64,000 nucleotides of DNA from Zhengitettix transpicula (lineage: Eukaryota > Arthropoda > Insecta > Orthoptera > Tetrigidae): the NCBI GenBank assembly GCA_037074705.1, contig CM073590.1, positions 136,605,600 to 136,669,599 of the forward strand, read 5' to 3'. A model generated the notes under the pieces. That model had not been told where the DNA came from and did no database searches. It was given only the letters and a program-made list of their open reading frames with translations. Position 1 is the stretch's first letter, and each line of letters begins with the position of its first letter. A program made the translations under genes and the position numbers. Positions 32,961 to 45,134 of the stretch are shown here, piece after piece.

Positions 32961-33001
<41 letters not shown>
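32961..33001. repeat. (TA)n microsatellite at mariner edge
   Basis: Begins exactly at the TA target dinucleotide of mariner copy 2 and runs about 20 units. Confidence 0.95.
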
Positions 33002-33003
<2 letters not shown>

Positions 33004-34298
33004 TATTTATTAAAAGTTAGGTCCCAACTTACTTGTAAGCCTGAGCCGAAAGACAATTTTAATCGTGATATTCGGATTCAGTGCGTCGAAATCTATAAAG
33101 ACGTTGGTTTCTGCAAAAAAACCACTGTGGCCCAGAGTTATTTTTCTGCTGGGACACTTTAAGTTTATTGCTTATGAGCAAATAATTGCTAAGTTGAAAG
33201 AATTTGACATGTTGGAGAATATTGGTGCAAGCTAGCATAGCAATCTTCATGGGTGCGACAACAGCAACGGTCTTCTCATTTGCGGGCCTGAAGGACTAGA
33301 GAGACGGCCACCATTGTTGACCATGCCATTAAAGGAAGAATTATTGAGTCACCAATCCCTTCTAATAATATGCGCCCACCCCTTAAGAATGTGGTGAACC
33401 ATTTAAAAATTATAAATCTATATTCAAAAAATTAAAAATATTAAAAGAATACATGGTAAAATAAGATTTACTTTCCTACTACCTAACAAAATATATGAAT
33501 TTAAATCTCATCAACGTGTTTTGTCAAATTATTTTAAATATATTTAAAAAATATTATACTCGTATTAATTTCGAAAAATTTTCCATGTTCTTTCAATTTT
33601 ATTACTCCCTGTTACAGCCTCAGAGTGAAAAGTTGTAGAAAATGAAAATCTCTTCCCGTAATGTGTTTAATAATGGAAACTTTGCCGTTATACACATGAT
33701 GAAATGCTTCATATAGGGGAGAATTTCATTCATATAACGTATAAACCTCGTAAAACATTATACTAAATTTACTGCAGATCATAAAAATTGAATAAAGAAG
33801 GAAATTCCTTCATTATGCATCTCGGTTCACAGTAAAGCAATATTTTGTGACAGCATAAGAACTTTTACATAGATGAAAAACCTGCTTCAAAGACACGAGA
33901 ATAAGGTATCTGTAAGAATACATTTACCGCCATTAAGCCTGATGTTTTATGCATCCTATATGGGTTACACTGGATTCTTTTAAAGGATGAGCTGAAACTG
34001 AAATGTGAAGTTGCAATGTCTGTAACAGAGGTCATAATGGAAAAACATTGAAATGATTTTCAGACTTCTAGAAACATGAGTGAATTGAAACTCAGTAGGT
34101 TCAGCCGTCATTCGTTCCTCTTTTCCTATTCATAACATTGATGTATTAGGCCTAGTCTTAAAGCCAGAGTTTTTCAAATCATCTTAAAAATTTGAGTCTT
34201 CTAAAATCTACAGGAAATTGAAGCCTGTATATTTTGTTCAGACAACTTAGCTTAGCGCTTCTGTTATAGAAAAATGTCATATGGCCACAAATTCAACG

Positions 34299-34303
<5 letters not shown>
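33002..34303. other. Unassigned stretch
   Basis: AT-rich. A short minus ORF (33059-33250) shows no motif. Nothing else seen. Confidence 0.5.

Positions 34304-34348
<45 letters not shown>
34304..34348. repeat. (TA)n microsatellite
   Basis: About 22 AT units. Confidence 0.95.
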
Positions 34349-34352
<4 letters not shown>

Positions 34353-35580
34353 GTCTCGTTATTATACACAAATAAAAAGAAAAATTCTAATAATTTATTT
34401 ACAATTACTTAAGTATTTCAGTCTAAGTTTCCCAGCTAGTCAGATACGATTTATTCACGACCAGGATAACCGTGGGGTAAAATTAATCTTCGAAAGAATA
34501 GTTTCTGCGTAACTGCGAAATATTAACAGGAACAGGTTGCCCCTTGATTGGTGAAACGATAGACTGCTTTGACGCCCTTGGAATGGATGAGTTGACACTA
34601 CATAATTTCTTTCTAAGCCGTAAACATTCTCTCCTCCAAGTTTTAGAGTATTCTCCTCTTCTTCGAAGCTTGGAAAATTCTCTCTCTCCAAATCTTAGCA
34701 CGTTTTGTCTCACAAAGTACTATAACATGTTCTTCTCGTCGAAATAACCTATTTTCATTGGTTAATTAACTTAAATACTTTAAAAAGGAATGCCAAAAAT
34801 TATACTGAAACGAGATTAAGTTGACAATTTCGTGACGTACGCCAGTTCTTTGACTCCGAAGTTCAGGGACTGATGCTTTGAAAAACTCAAGGAATTGTCC
34901 GGACACTTGTGAGCGGCGTCCCCAACCTGAGAGTACTGTCAAACCTGCGCTCTGCACTTATTTTTATAGTTATTTTCACCAGGTTGAATACCCTTGCCAT
35001 TTTATAACCTTCCAGTCAATTGCACACGCGCAAAAGCTGTATCAAATTTGAGTATAATTTAAAGGAACACCTCTTCGCCTAATATTGATTAAAACCCCCA
35101 TTAGTTAATACCGCTGGACAGTACGATCGAGTACCTCTTTTATAATTTTTCCGACAAAAATTCCAAATCGGTCTTAAAGGCAGATAGCAAGTGTCCACAT
35201 TCTTAAATCCTCCAGAGAATACAAAACAATTGTTTGATTTAGTAGCAAAAGCCGTGCCTGCTTCGGGAAACCTTGGTCAAAAACAACAGCAAAAAAAACC
35301 GCCTTGACCTCGTGGGTAACGGGGATGACGTTTATTCCAAGTGAGGGAAAGTCCACTGTCCAAAACATTTATATCACTTCCTCGACAGACTGAGCTTAAA
35401 CGCTTCAGAAATGGGCTAATTTTAGCGCAGAATTTTTGGGAATAGGACTCACAATTATCATCATAAGTTTCCAATAATATTTTTATCTGTCTCCGAATTC
35501 TTAAGTTTCACGAGAAACTGATGAGTTTTTGTCTTCGACAATTTTCAGCGTTGCATTTAAACACCATAATATTAATATAT
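34349..35580 (-). other. Unassigned 1.2 kb unit, less AT-rich, bounded by TA repeats
   Basis: It lies between the TA microsatellite at 34304-34348 and a short TATATATA at 35575-35582, and is clearly richer in GC than its flanks. On the minus strand a TATA-like 'ctataaaaataagtgcag' occurs near 34952-34970. Several short overlapping ORFs exist on both strands with no recognised motif. It could be a solo LTR of a family other than the A-F copies, but it lacks TG...CA ends. Confidence 0.35.
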
Positions 35581-35939
35581 ATACACTTGAGTGCATCAAT
35601 TAAGTTGTAACTTGTCTCCCCGAATGAAAAAAAAAGTTCATGCTTGAACACAGCATGAAAATGGCTACTAATAACAGGATCAGTCTTGCTATTTTATTGT
35701 CTGACCTTGCATATATGTAAATTATGGAGTGAATACATAATATTAATAGAAATTTACTATAGATATTTTAAAAATAGGACGAGTTTTTTTCTTAACAAGT
35801 TCAATAACATACCTATCTACAAAAACTATTTTATAACTAGTATGGAAATTACTGCAATTGCGTCTGACAAAGATGTAAATATTAGCCCCTTATGGTGATG
35901 GGAGTATTTCAGTTTCTGTTCTATCGTATGCTCTATCTG

Positions 35940-36377
35940 GCATGCCTTCTTTTCATTTGTTTTTGAACTAAGTTTTCCACAAGCCAAGACAGCTAGGTCT
36001 ATCTTGAGAGGTGCTTATTCCTGGGTTGTAGACCTAGGGGAATACGGTAAGAGTTGTTTCCTATTCTCATTGGAACAGTCGGCCAGCGGCCTTCTAAACT
36101 GGTCGCCGCACGGAGAAGGGAATACTGCGTCTCCACAGCAAACCCTTTTCCCTCCATCGAAAAAACGTACCAAGAGCCCAACCAATCTGATGCAGGTTTT
36201 CTTTGTCCTGCATCAATTTTAGGCGAATACTGGGTAAGACCATAGCGCGGGGGCCCTAGTTAACACTTGGCTACTTTCCTCTACACTTCCGCATCCTTTA
36301 AAATCCCTTCTTTGCTATTAAAGAAGAGTTGTCATAACATGGATTACATTCTTGTAGCCTGTTAATCCAAAAGAAAT
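35940..36377 (+). mobile_element. Family R, copy R6 (diverged)
   Basis: Starts near 'catgccttcttttcatttg', lacks the hairpins, keeps 'ggtaagagttg', 'gatgcagg' and 'gggggccctagttaac', and ends 'gtagcctgttaatcc' plus an A-rich stretch. It has several deletions, including one in the 'gggtaggatcctta' block. Confidence 0.65.
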
Positions 36378-36652
36378 ATTGTCAAATCAAAATGTCTGTT
36401 TCTATCATTGAAGGAATAATGCCGTGACGCCAAGCTAACAATGTTAAACTATCATTCTTCACTAATGTTTTAACGGTTGCCCAGTCAATACATGACTAAT
36501 CAATCAATGTTATAAAAATTACAATATTATTATTTTAGGAATGAATTTAATTTAAATAATAAATATTTATATCGGCGATATCTGTTCATTACAATAATAT
36601 TTTATTTATCAAAAATTTAATACCACAATTTTTCATATTTTATTAAATATAT

Positions 36653-38016
36653 TGGAATAACCAACTTTAAATATTAATTATGAAAGGAAATTTAAATTAA
36701 ACCAAAATATTTAAATTTAACGAAACAAAACAAATTTATTCACACAAAATACAATTTAAATCTCTACTTTACTTCGCCACATTTAGATCAAATTTTACTA
36801 ACAATTAATTTTACCTTTTGTGGCATATAAGAAAATTTATACCTTTATTTTTTTTCTACAAAGAATGAAACTCAAAATCTCAGGGTCTCCACTAGGCCTG
36901 ACAGAAAGAACAAAAATCCAATTACACTTAAAATTATTTTACAGAATATAGAAATTCAATTTATTGAAGTTACTAGAAACGAAATCTGACCTTTCACCTT
37001 TAATTTACGGTTTACAAAATTATTTATTTTAAATCGCTACTTACAATTTTTATGATTTTGGGTTCGGGATTACACTTCACTTTAATAATGGCCACTCTGT
37101 GCATAAAATTTACACAGACATTATACTGACACACGTTTCACAACACAACACTATCCTTTCAGTATCAAAACTCCAGACTGCAGACTTCCGACTACTTGTA
37201 TGGATGTTTCGCCCGCGGCCACCAACCAATTTGTCTAGTATTATTGACAATTCCAATGCGTCTTATTTAAAATGTTCTGGATCTCTCAACCTTCACCAAG
37301 ACAGAGTTCAAATCTGGTGTTCACCCTAACACTCCTTTCTCCTTCCAGCTAGGACATCAACTTCTATGTCTTTCTCCTCTAAAATCTCTTACACAAACAT
37401 TATTCAATTCCAACACCAACTTCTAAATTCTTCATTACTTTGGCTTTATTTACTGCCAAAACCGCTCACTTTATGCCTACATCTCTTATCGATGGCCAAA
37501 ACTCTGCTCTCTGCAACCACGTCTACCTTGTTCGCTCTCTGGCTTCCAACTACTTTCATCCACGTCCTCCTCCCTTGCTCTCTGACATCCAACTAACTTT
37601 CCTATCAGCTTCCCCCTCTCCAGAATATTCCTTTTTCCCACAGTTTTAATTTCCCACGTTCGGACCTCCTACGGCTTTCTCACGCTAAGAGAGCTACTCA
37701 ATATTGTTAGATAAACATTCCCTTATCTTATAATTGGATGTCAACAAAAACCTATGTCATCGTGTCTTTGGGGTCTTGTTCCGATGTTCGCCAGACATTA
37801 GATCTAAGAGCCGTTAAAGATGTCCAATTAAATAGTTCTCCCTTTTGTGAGCCTTTATCCGCTGTCAATCATCATTTTTTAAACGAGCCACCAAAGATCC
37901 CCAGTCTGAGTTAGTAAACAGATTTTTAAATAATGGCCGTCCACCTCTAGTCTGTGCCGTGAAACAAATATGATGAAATTTAAACAAAATAATGGCCTTC
38001 TTAACTAGGTATTACA
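36653..38016 (+). mobile_element. Solo LTR-like element, copy F (1.36 kb)
   Basis: From TGGAATAACC (36653) to GGTATTACA (38016), flanked on both sides by ATAT (36649-36652 and 38017-38020) outside any long TA run, so the 4 bp duplication can be read clearly. It shares 'tctcagggtct', 'acgaaatctgac' and 'gtttacaaaa' with the family. It is about 0.4 kb longer than copy B because of extra sequence in its middle. Confidence 0.6.
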
Positions 38017-41003
38017 ATATTTCTATTATGACGAAGATAAATTGATAGACACTAGTAAAATTTCGGTATTCATTTATTTCATGTGTTAGATCAGTATTTA
38101 CTATAGAATGTATCTTTATTTAAGTGTAGCACAGAAGAACACCCCCAAATTCATTTAATATTTAAGTAAAAACGCGTGTGTTCCCGGAGCCGAGCCGTGG
38201 CTTACTGAAAATTACGGCAATAAAGTTTGGTGCCGAGGTGACGGGGTGTCGAAGAGGAACCATGCACTCAGACAAAGACATGGGATTATGGGAGAAACCT
38301 GACTGTGAAGTTAATGACCTGACAAAAATCCCCGAAGGTCAACCATTCCGACAGGTGAGAGTAAGCCCGCTGAAACGTGAAGAGGTTTCCACCCTGTGGT
38401 GGGGAATGAAGAGAGTCGATGTGGAAGGAGAACAAACGAGGAAACGGGACAGCTCTAATCTATATCTTGGAGAGTAGAATTCTACTCTACATCTTGGAGT
38501 GGTGGGAGGGGAGAAAGTGTAGGAGTAAAAATAGTTCGCATGTACAATTGGAGAAGAAGAAAAGGCCCAAATGACGGAAGAATAATCTGCTAAGAATTGA
38601 TACTGCGACGAGTAAGTGTAAAGCAGGAAGCTGCCAGAAATTCTTGTGAAGATTTTCCGGTTAGCCTGCGGAAGCCGACGACAAAAGATGAACAGGTCTG
38701 TTTCTGACTGCAACGTAAATAAATGAGATTTCTAACGCACGTATATACCTTCAAATACGACCCCTTTTCTTTTTGGTTTATATTCAGAGTCTCATAAAAC
38801 CGTCCTAGGATTTGTCCATTATAACGTATCAGAAATTTGTTTCAATATTTAATGTAGTTAAAGTAAATTTAAACTGAAGAGTGAGTAAATTTTAATAATC
38901 TTGATGCAATTGAAAAGGACCCTATTTAATTTGTGTAAACCCTTAGTTATAAATAAATTAAATTTAAAGCCAATCAAATTATTTTTTCATATAAAATTAA
39001 CCCCTCTAGTTTTATGTTACTTAAGAAACGCCAGTAATTATTTATACACATTAATCAGCCATGATTGAAACATTAATGTTAAAATTTTTAAAAACACGAG
39101 ACATAGTCAAAAAATTTGTCCATATTTAATATTTTTCTTCATATGTTTTCGGTAGAATTTTGAATATCATATTTAAGGATATAATGATCTTTAAACTTAA
39201 TGCGTAATCAACAGTATGATGGTAAACATTGTAAGATAATCAAAAGGCTATAGTTTCTGAGAAAGTGCTTCAAATTCTATCATCACTTATATGAATGGCC
39301 AACTATATTTTATCATATTTTTAACAAACCGGTAAATCAAAATAATTATAAATATTTACATATGTTCTTAATCCATGACATTTCTACCTTTATTGCACAA
39401 ATGTGTGATCTCCTCATTGTGAGTAACTGCCAGTAATTGTATATGTTTGTTAAATAAACAAAGTTACAGTATCGTTAGTTTAGTTTGTTTATATATATCA
39501 TAAAATATAAATATATGCACAAAGAAATACGTATATTATTATTAACACGACATTTATCAAGAAAAGTTTCACGAATATCTGAATGAAGATAACTAAGGAG
39601 AGATTCTAAAGACTGCTTCGTTATGTAGCATCAGGACAGTTTTGTTATCTTTATGAGCCTTATTAGAGAGATACACGGAAGAGAAACATTCACATAGGTG
39701 TAGAGTCTCAATCTATAATGAAGGTCTTACCTGAATTTTTATACTCGACTTCTCGTAAATATGATCTGACGCACTTCTGCCATACGAATGGCTCCCAATA
39801 TCTTTAGTTTTCATAATAAATTAATTATATTGAGATAGTGACCTAATAAATATATATACTAGTTGAGCTTATATTTATTAATTTCACGTCAATTATTTTT
39901 TTAATGTCTTATAGGATAAGTAAAATGGTTTCTCGTACATCCAAAACATGTAAAAACATTTTTAAGCTAGATCTTCGTCACCACTTTTTCCCCGTTATTT
40001 TTGCCAAGGGCTATAAGTATCCTTTAACCGTGATGGTAAGATTCTCTCAATAGAACTGGTCGTCGAAACGCTGCGTTACGCAGCAATGAATACTATCAGT
40101 CTGCTGATTACCGGAGAGCTTTGTATACAAGACACGACGCCCTATCACCTGCATCAGCTAGCGTCGGTCTACGGCTTATGAATGGAGACAGAAATGGTAG
40201 ATTCATGGCCTGGCCGCAGACAGAGCTAGTGAATCACCTTGTTGCAGCCACAGTCGCATTTTAAGCGGCATGATTGGTGTAATGAGGCGCAGCTGCAGTC
40301 GCTGGAATGTGGTCACGTGGCTTTGCGGCGCAGCCGACCGAGACGCCGGTGACAGCCGTCGCTCTCCTCTATCCTTCAAAAGCTCCGTCAATGCCACGGG
40401 GTGCTCATTCGAAATTCTCAATTTGCTGTCTGTAATACTCGTCGAAATAGACTGCGTTTTATGTAAAACTTTACGTTTGCCTTCTGCGCTCACTTTCGGC
40501 TCAATAGTTTAATTCGATAATTACCAAACCATGTATTAATTCTAGTTTTGTTGATAAAGGCGTCGATACATTTGCTAAAGATGCTATCGATAACTCAATT
40601 GTTTATATGAGTTGAGTGCAAACTGTGAAATAAATTTATCATATGTGTAGACCTCAGTAGTCGCCCGCTGAAATGACGCAATGTTTGCTGCACTGATTTT
40701 TTTCATAATACTTTGTACCATATTTTAGGGCGTAAACGCATTAAGGCGAATGAAGGCCGCTTCGAAACAGCTGCCTTTTTTTTCTCCGCGAAGGAGATTA
40801 ATTACTGTTGTGAAGGTAAGAAAATATTTTGTTGCAGGTCCAACCGCAGTGTTGAGGATGTTTAAACAAACCTGACCTTGTAGGCAAAACCACAATCGAC
40901 TTGTTCCAGTTAAATTTATTAATAGTGGTGTCGTGAGTCTTGAAAATTTTAAACTTGTATGATATGGAGGAAGTAAGTTGTATTTGCGTTAAAAAAAATT
41001 ATA
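38017..41003. other. Unassigned stretch with two GC-richer patches
   Basis: The first patch is at about 38165-38700, the second at about 40050-40510 (separate entry). The rest is AT-rich without features. In the first patch the plus ORF 38178-38477 (99 codons) overlaps a donor-like 'cag|gtgaga' (GT at 38356) and a minus ORF of 124 codons; neither has a recognised motif. Confidence 0.4.
40050..40510. promoter_or_regulatory. CpG-rich island-like patch
   Basis: Roughly half G+C in a region otherwise about one third G+C, and rich in CpG (for example 'gcggcgcagccgaccgagac' near 40326). It holds a perfect E-box CACGTG at 40314-40319. ORFs of 80 codons (plus, 40270-40512) and 96 codons (minus, 40203-40493) overlap here, as expected by chance in GC-rich sequence. 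It could be an unmethylated promoter or first exon, or the remains of a GC-rich transposon. Confidence 0.3.
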
Positions 41004-42098
41004 CCAGGTGTATAAACTTAAATTCGGTATTTTCTAGTCATAAAAACACGTTTTTTCATAGAAAGCAAAAAAAATATTCAAAGTACCGTACCGGCCTTCG
41101 CTAGATACACATTTTTCCCACCTTTTGGGAAATTTGTGGAAACAGCGCCAAAAAAAATCCTTCTCTTTCGAGGAAAATCAGTCATCAAGCTTTGTCGGGC
41201 GTCATCGTGTAAGAATCGAAGTTATGCCCAGCCAGCGCGTGACCAATCGACGAGAACAGGCGGTAGTCGGAAGGGGTCAGATGTCGTGAATAAAGTGCAA
41301 GGGGTAGGACCTCCCAGTTAAGTGCCTCAAGTTGACGTATGAAATGGTGCGATGTGGAGAAAAATCAGCTTGTCTGGCATTGCTGATAATTTGACTTTTT
41401 TTCACGCAGAACACGGTGAAATTTGATCAGTTGGAGGTAGCGGTGGGAATGGACAGTTTCACCAGGTTTCAACAGAAGACGATACACTGCACCATCGCAC
41501 AGCATCGTCTTCCGTCCGAAGCGATTTGGTCTTGCGGACGATGTTGATGGTTGGGCTTGGATCAACCAAATATTTCTTGGCTTTAGGATGCTCGAAGTAC
41601 ATTCTCTTTTCATCGTCAGTCACCATCCGATGTAGGAAAGACTTTCTTTTTTTGACATGTGTGCAGAGATTTCGCATGTGATTCGCCGTTGCTCCATCTG
41701 CGTATCGTTTAATTCATGCGGCACCCATTTTATGACTGAATGAGTAGCTCACAATTTGTTGGCAAGTATTTTTTGCAATTGGGTATCGTCCTCGTCCAAA
41801 AGAACCTGCAATTGATGGCCCTCAAGCTTATTGGGTCGATTTTCACGCTTCGTGTCGATCACGTAAAAATTGTCGTCTTCGAACAGACGAAACCAATTTA
41901 TGTGAGTTGTTTCCGACAAATCACTGTCGTCATAGGCCTCCATCAGCATTTATTGCAATTTGCTAGCCGATTTCTTCAAATGGAAGCAGAGAAGCAGATC
42001 ACCCCGCATATGCTCTTTTTTGGGGAAGAAAAACTAGACATGATTACCAAAGGAAAAATATATGTTGTAATATGAAATTGCTGAGGAGGTACACTGAC
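41004..42098 (-). mobile_element. Third mariner-family element (different lineage)
   Basis: Begins with 'ccaggtgtataaacttaaat' after TA (41002-41003). The far end 'ggtacactgac' before TA (42099-42100) is a weak inverted match. About 1.1 kb. The transposase on the minus strand is unlike that of copies 1 and 2. Confidence 0.65.
41070..42041 (-). pseudogene. mariner transposase, broken (third element)
   Basis: The minus strand starts 'MSSFSS' at 42041, shifts frame at a CCCC run, then reads 'KKEHMRGDLLLCFHLKKSA'. Next are 'SETTHINWFRLFEDDNFYV', 'KRKSFLHRMVTDDEKRMYFE' with the first Asp block altered (TDDEK where the family has TGDEK), 'TSSARPNRFGRKTMLC', 'LLKPGETV' and near the end 'FFWRCFHKFPKRWEKCV'. 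The order is that of a mariner transposase. The second and third Asp blocks fall in a damaged segment (about 41200-41380) and I could not find them. Many frameshifts and stops. Confidence 0.8.
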
Positions 42099-43174
42099 TA
42101 TTTTTTATAGATGACAAACTCATGAAAAAGAATTACGTGTCCATAGTAATATGGACATTTTCAGAGAAGATTTTGAAGTTAGGCGCTGAATTATTTAAGT
42201 AGGTGAGTTCAGCGAGCAAAAATAGTTGTTATATTGAAGTTAATGTATATAGACTGACGAGAATCGGTGGGTGCTTTGGTCGGGTTGCGTGAAGTAGCAG
42301 TCTGAAAAGCATGAAGAAATATAGGCAAATTTCATCGTCGTGTGTCAGATAAGAAATTTTACATGCAATATAAACAGAAATTTAAACAAATGCTACCCGA
42401 CAAAATAGATAATATTCCTATAATACCCATACATAAAAAAATTGTTTAAAATTTTAAAAATTCCAAATAACTTTGTAATAAATTTTTCAAACTATTAATA
42501 ATTTATTTTACAAAAAATTATTCATTTTATAAAACTTCCTACTCATAGTTGGACTCCGAAAACCTTGCCCAATTACGATATTCTTCTTTGACGACCATAT
42601 ACAAACCAATAATTTTTTTAGTCTCTACTGTCTCAGCAACTTCAAAATTACTTTACTTTCAATAGTTTATAAAGAGTTAACTATAGATACACATCTTATA
42701 GTGTATATAATTCTCTCCGCTCTCTATGATTAAATGACTAAAACTAAATGAAAGATAAACTGCTACGCAGCGTATCTGAGAAATAGTAGCTAGTGTGTAT
42801 GAACCAACACTAGTTATACAATTTTAAATTAAAAACAATAATAAAATAAAAAATTAGTCCTCTGAAAGTCATTTAATGTGTATGCAATGTTTGTGCTATA
42901 TGAATCTTTCCAACTGCATCAATGACGGTTGTAAAGAATTATATCATAAAGAGTGAAAATTATGCGACCTGATCAAGTTATATTGTTAGAAACACATAAA
43001 ACTGCAATGTCAGTTGCAAATCGTAACTGGTTCTCAGAGACCAAATTATTAACCACGTACCACCGACAGTGAGACATGCCGGTGTTTAGTTTCCCAGGAA
43101 GGGCCCGACTAGTAGGTGTAATTTGGAATGATAAAACTTTTAAGGGTGTGGTGGGCGATGTTTTTCGTGAGAAA
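42099..43174. other. Unassigned AT-rich stretch
   Basis: No supported feature; one 70-codon minus ORF (42973-43185) without motif. Confidence 0.5.
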
Positions 43175-43680
43175 CGAACCTTCACAGAGAGCTCTGGCGA
43201 AGGCTACCTTTGGGGATCCCTTCACATTTCTCTGGTATTTTGAACTAAGGTTCCCACATGCCGAGACACCTCGGCCTGTTTTGAGAGGTGTAAGTTCCTG
43301 GTTCGCAGACCTTGAGCATACGGTAAAAGTTGCTCGTATTCCTATTGGAATAGTCGGCCAGCTGCCTCCTAAACCGGTCAAGGCACGGCTAGGGAAAAGC
43401 TGCGACCCCACAGCAAACCCCTCTCCCGCCATCGGAAGGGCGTGAAACAAGTACCAAATGCCCGACCTACCTGATGCAGGCTTTTCTAGGGTTTCCCCTA
43501 AATCACTATAAGGCGAATTGCCGGTTAGGATCTTTAAACCATAGCCCGGGGGCTCTAGTTAACCCTTGACTACCTTCCTCTACGCTTCCGCATCCCCCCT
43601 TTCAAATTCCTTCATATTTTATTAAAGGGGAGTTGCAACTATGTGGATTACCCTCATGTAGCCTGTTACCCCAAAAAAAA
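43175..43680 (+). mobile_element. Family R, copy R7
   Basis: Nearly full body with the alternative 5' block 'gagctctggcgaaggctacc', no 5' hairpins, and poly(A) of eight. Its minus strand is open over 113 codons (43109-43450), which carries the recurrent peptide 'GGSWPTIPIGI'. Confidence 0.7.
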
Positions 43681-44084
43681 TTTGTTTCGTGGAAAACAAA
43701 TGATGTCACGTTGGTAAAATAGCAGAAGGCGAAAATACGCAAATAAATTGATTTTCTACTAGCTTTTATCCTAGTCGTCGACATGATTTTTTTGTCGCTA
43801 GCACTAAAAACTCACTGACGATTAAGAAAAGGCTACTGTGTCCACATAAGAAATGAAATTACAAATAGATCTTAGAAACTACGGTCAACTAACCAGAATA
43901 ATTATTACAAACTAGCTGGGTGCCCGGTATTTAATTCTATATTCGCCTAGACCTAACTGTTCCTAGTTCCGTACATATTTTCGACGGATAGTGCATTAAT
44001 TGAACAGCTATAAAATACGTAGAATTTTTTTGCATCAATTCCAACAAACATACCTCCGAATTTCTTGACGAATAGAGTACTTAT
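43681..44084. other. Unassigned AT-rich stretch
   Basis: Nothing recognised. Confidence 0.5.
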
Positions 44085-44088
44085 ATAT

Positions 44089-45134
44089 TGTAATAAAAAG
44101 GCGTCTAAATAATTAAAAAGAACTTAAGTGAAACCAATTAATCAAATTTATTAAGGTTTAGAATTACACAATATAATATTTCGAATCTCAGGGTCTTTAT
44201 CTGGGTTTGATAAATGGGTGAATTTTATACAATCAATTACGTTTAGCTTTTTATGTAAATTAATTCGTCTGAACCTCGACGAATTTTGTTGCGGACGAAA
44301 ATAAGATTAAAGATTGAATTTAAATTAAAGAACTAAACAATTAAAGAAGTAAATAATTAACGAAGTGAATAATTAAATAAACGAAATAATTAAAGAACGA
44401 TCTGACATATCTTTTAAAAGAGGTTTACAATCAATTTTAAAGTTTACTACTTACGGCCGCCCAGGTCTCATTTTTGGGTTTTTCTGTGCACACGATTTGG
44501 GGATATCACTGATTCTACTCATTAGAATTTGAACACACGGTAGTTGCTCTGGATCTCTGCTATCCTAGAACCTCGATCATCTCACCCTCAGCCAGTTTCC
44601 GGACGTAGGTCTCCTCAAAGTCTCTCTATGCGAAAATTTGTTCAGTTTGTGAAGCAAAACTTCTGCTTCCAAACTGCGATTTTATAAGTCTCTCAGTCAA
44701 AACTGGTTACTTGCGTTTTATGTAAGCTATTATCTCGCTGTTGGACTTCCTAGATAGTCCTATTCATAATTCTGGATCCGCAAACTTTTACTGTTTCTAT
44801 TTCTCTATGTGGACCGAACTGCTATGTCCCAGTTCTCGACGTAGACTTTTTCCTTTCGCGTCTTGCCGCTGACTGAAGATTGCTTTCGAACTGTTCTATG
44901 TCCGCTGCCCAACTTTTTATAATATGAATTTGCTGAATTGATGTCTGCCTGCAACTGTGTCCGCCGTCCAACTAACTTCGTCTCGTAGATTTTGAGCGCG
45001 AAACCTCTCTTAACTCCAACAATGTTTCTTTGTCTCGCGTAGCCGCCTTGTTGCGGTGTCCGCTTTATCCAATAATAAGTCCTCTACAATCCAACTTTAT
45101 AATTATAATAATGAATTAATTACTAATTACTACA
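44089..45134 (+). mobile_element. Solo LTR-like element, copy E
   Basis: 1046 bp from TGTAATAAAAAGG to CTACA, with ATAT directly on both sides (44085-44088 and 45135-45138). Shared internal blocks: 'tctcagggtctttatctggg', 'gatctgac', 'tttacaatca'. There is no long TA microsatellite here, so this copy and F define the 4 bp duplication. Confidence 0.6.

Noticed and set aside
40070..40095. Hammerhead-like string 'gtcgtcgaaacgctgcg'
   Set aside because: It has GAAACG but no CUGANGA core or stem II partner upstream, and no PLE terminal sequence around it.
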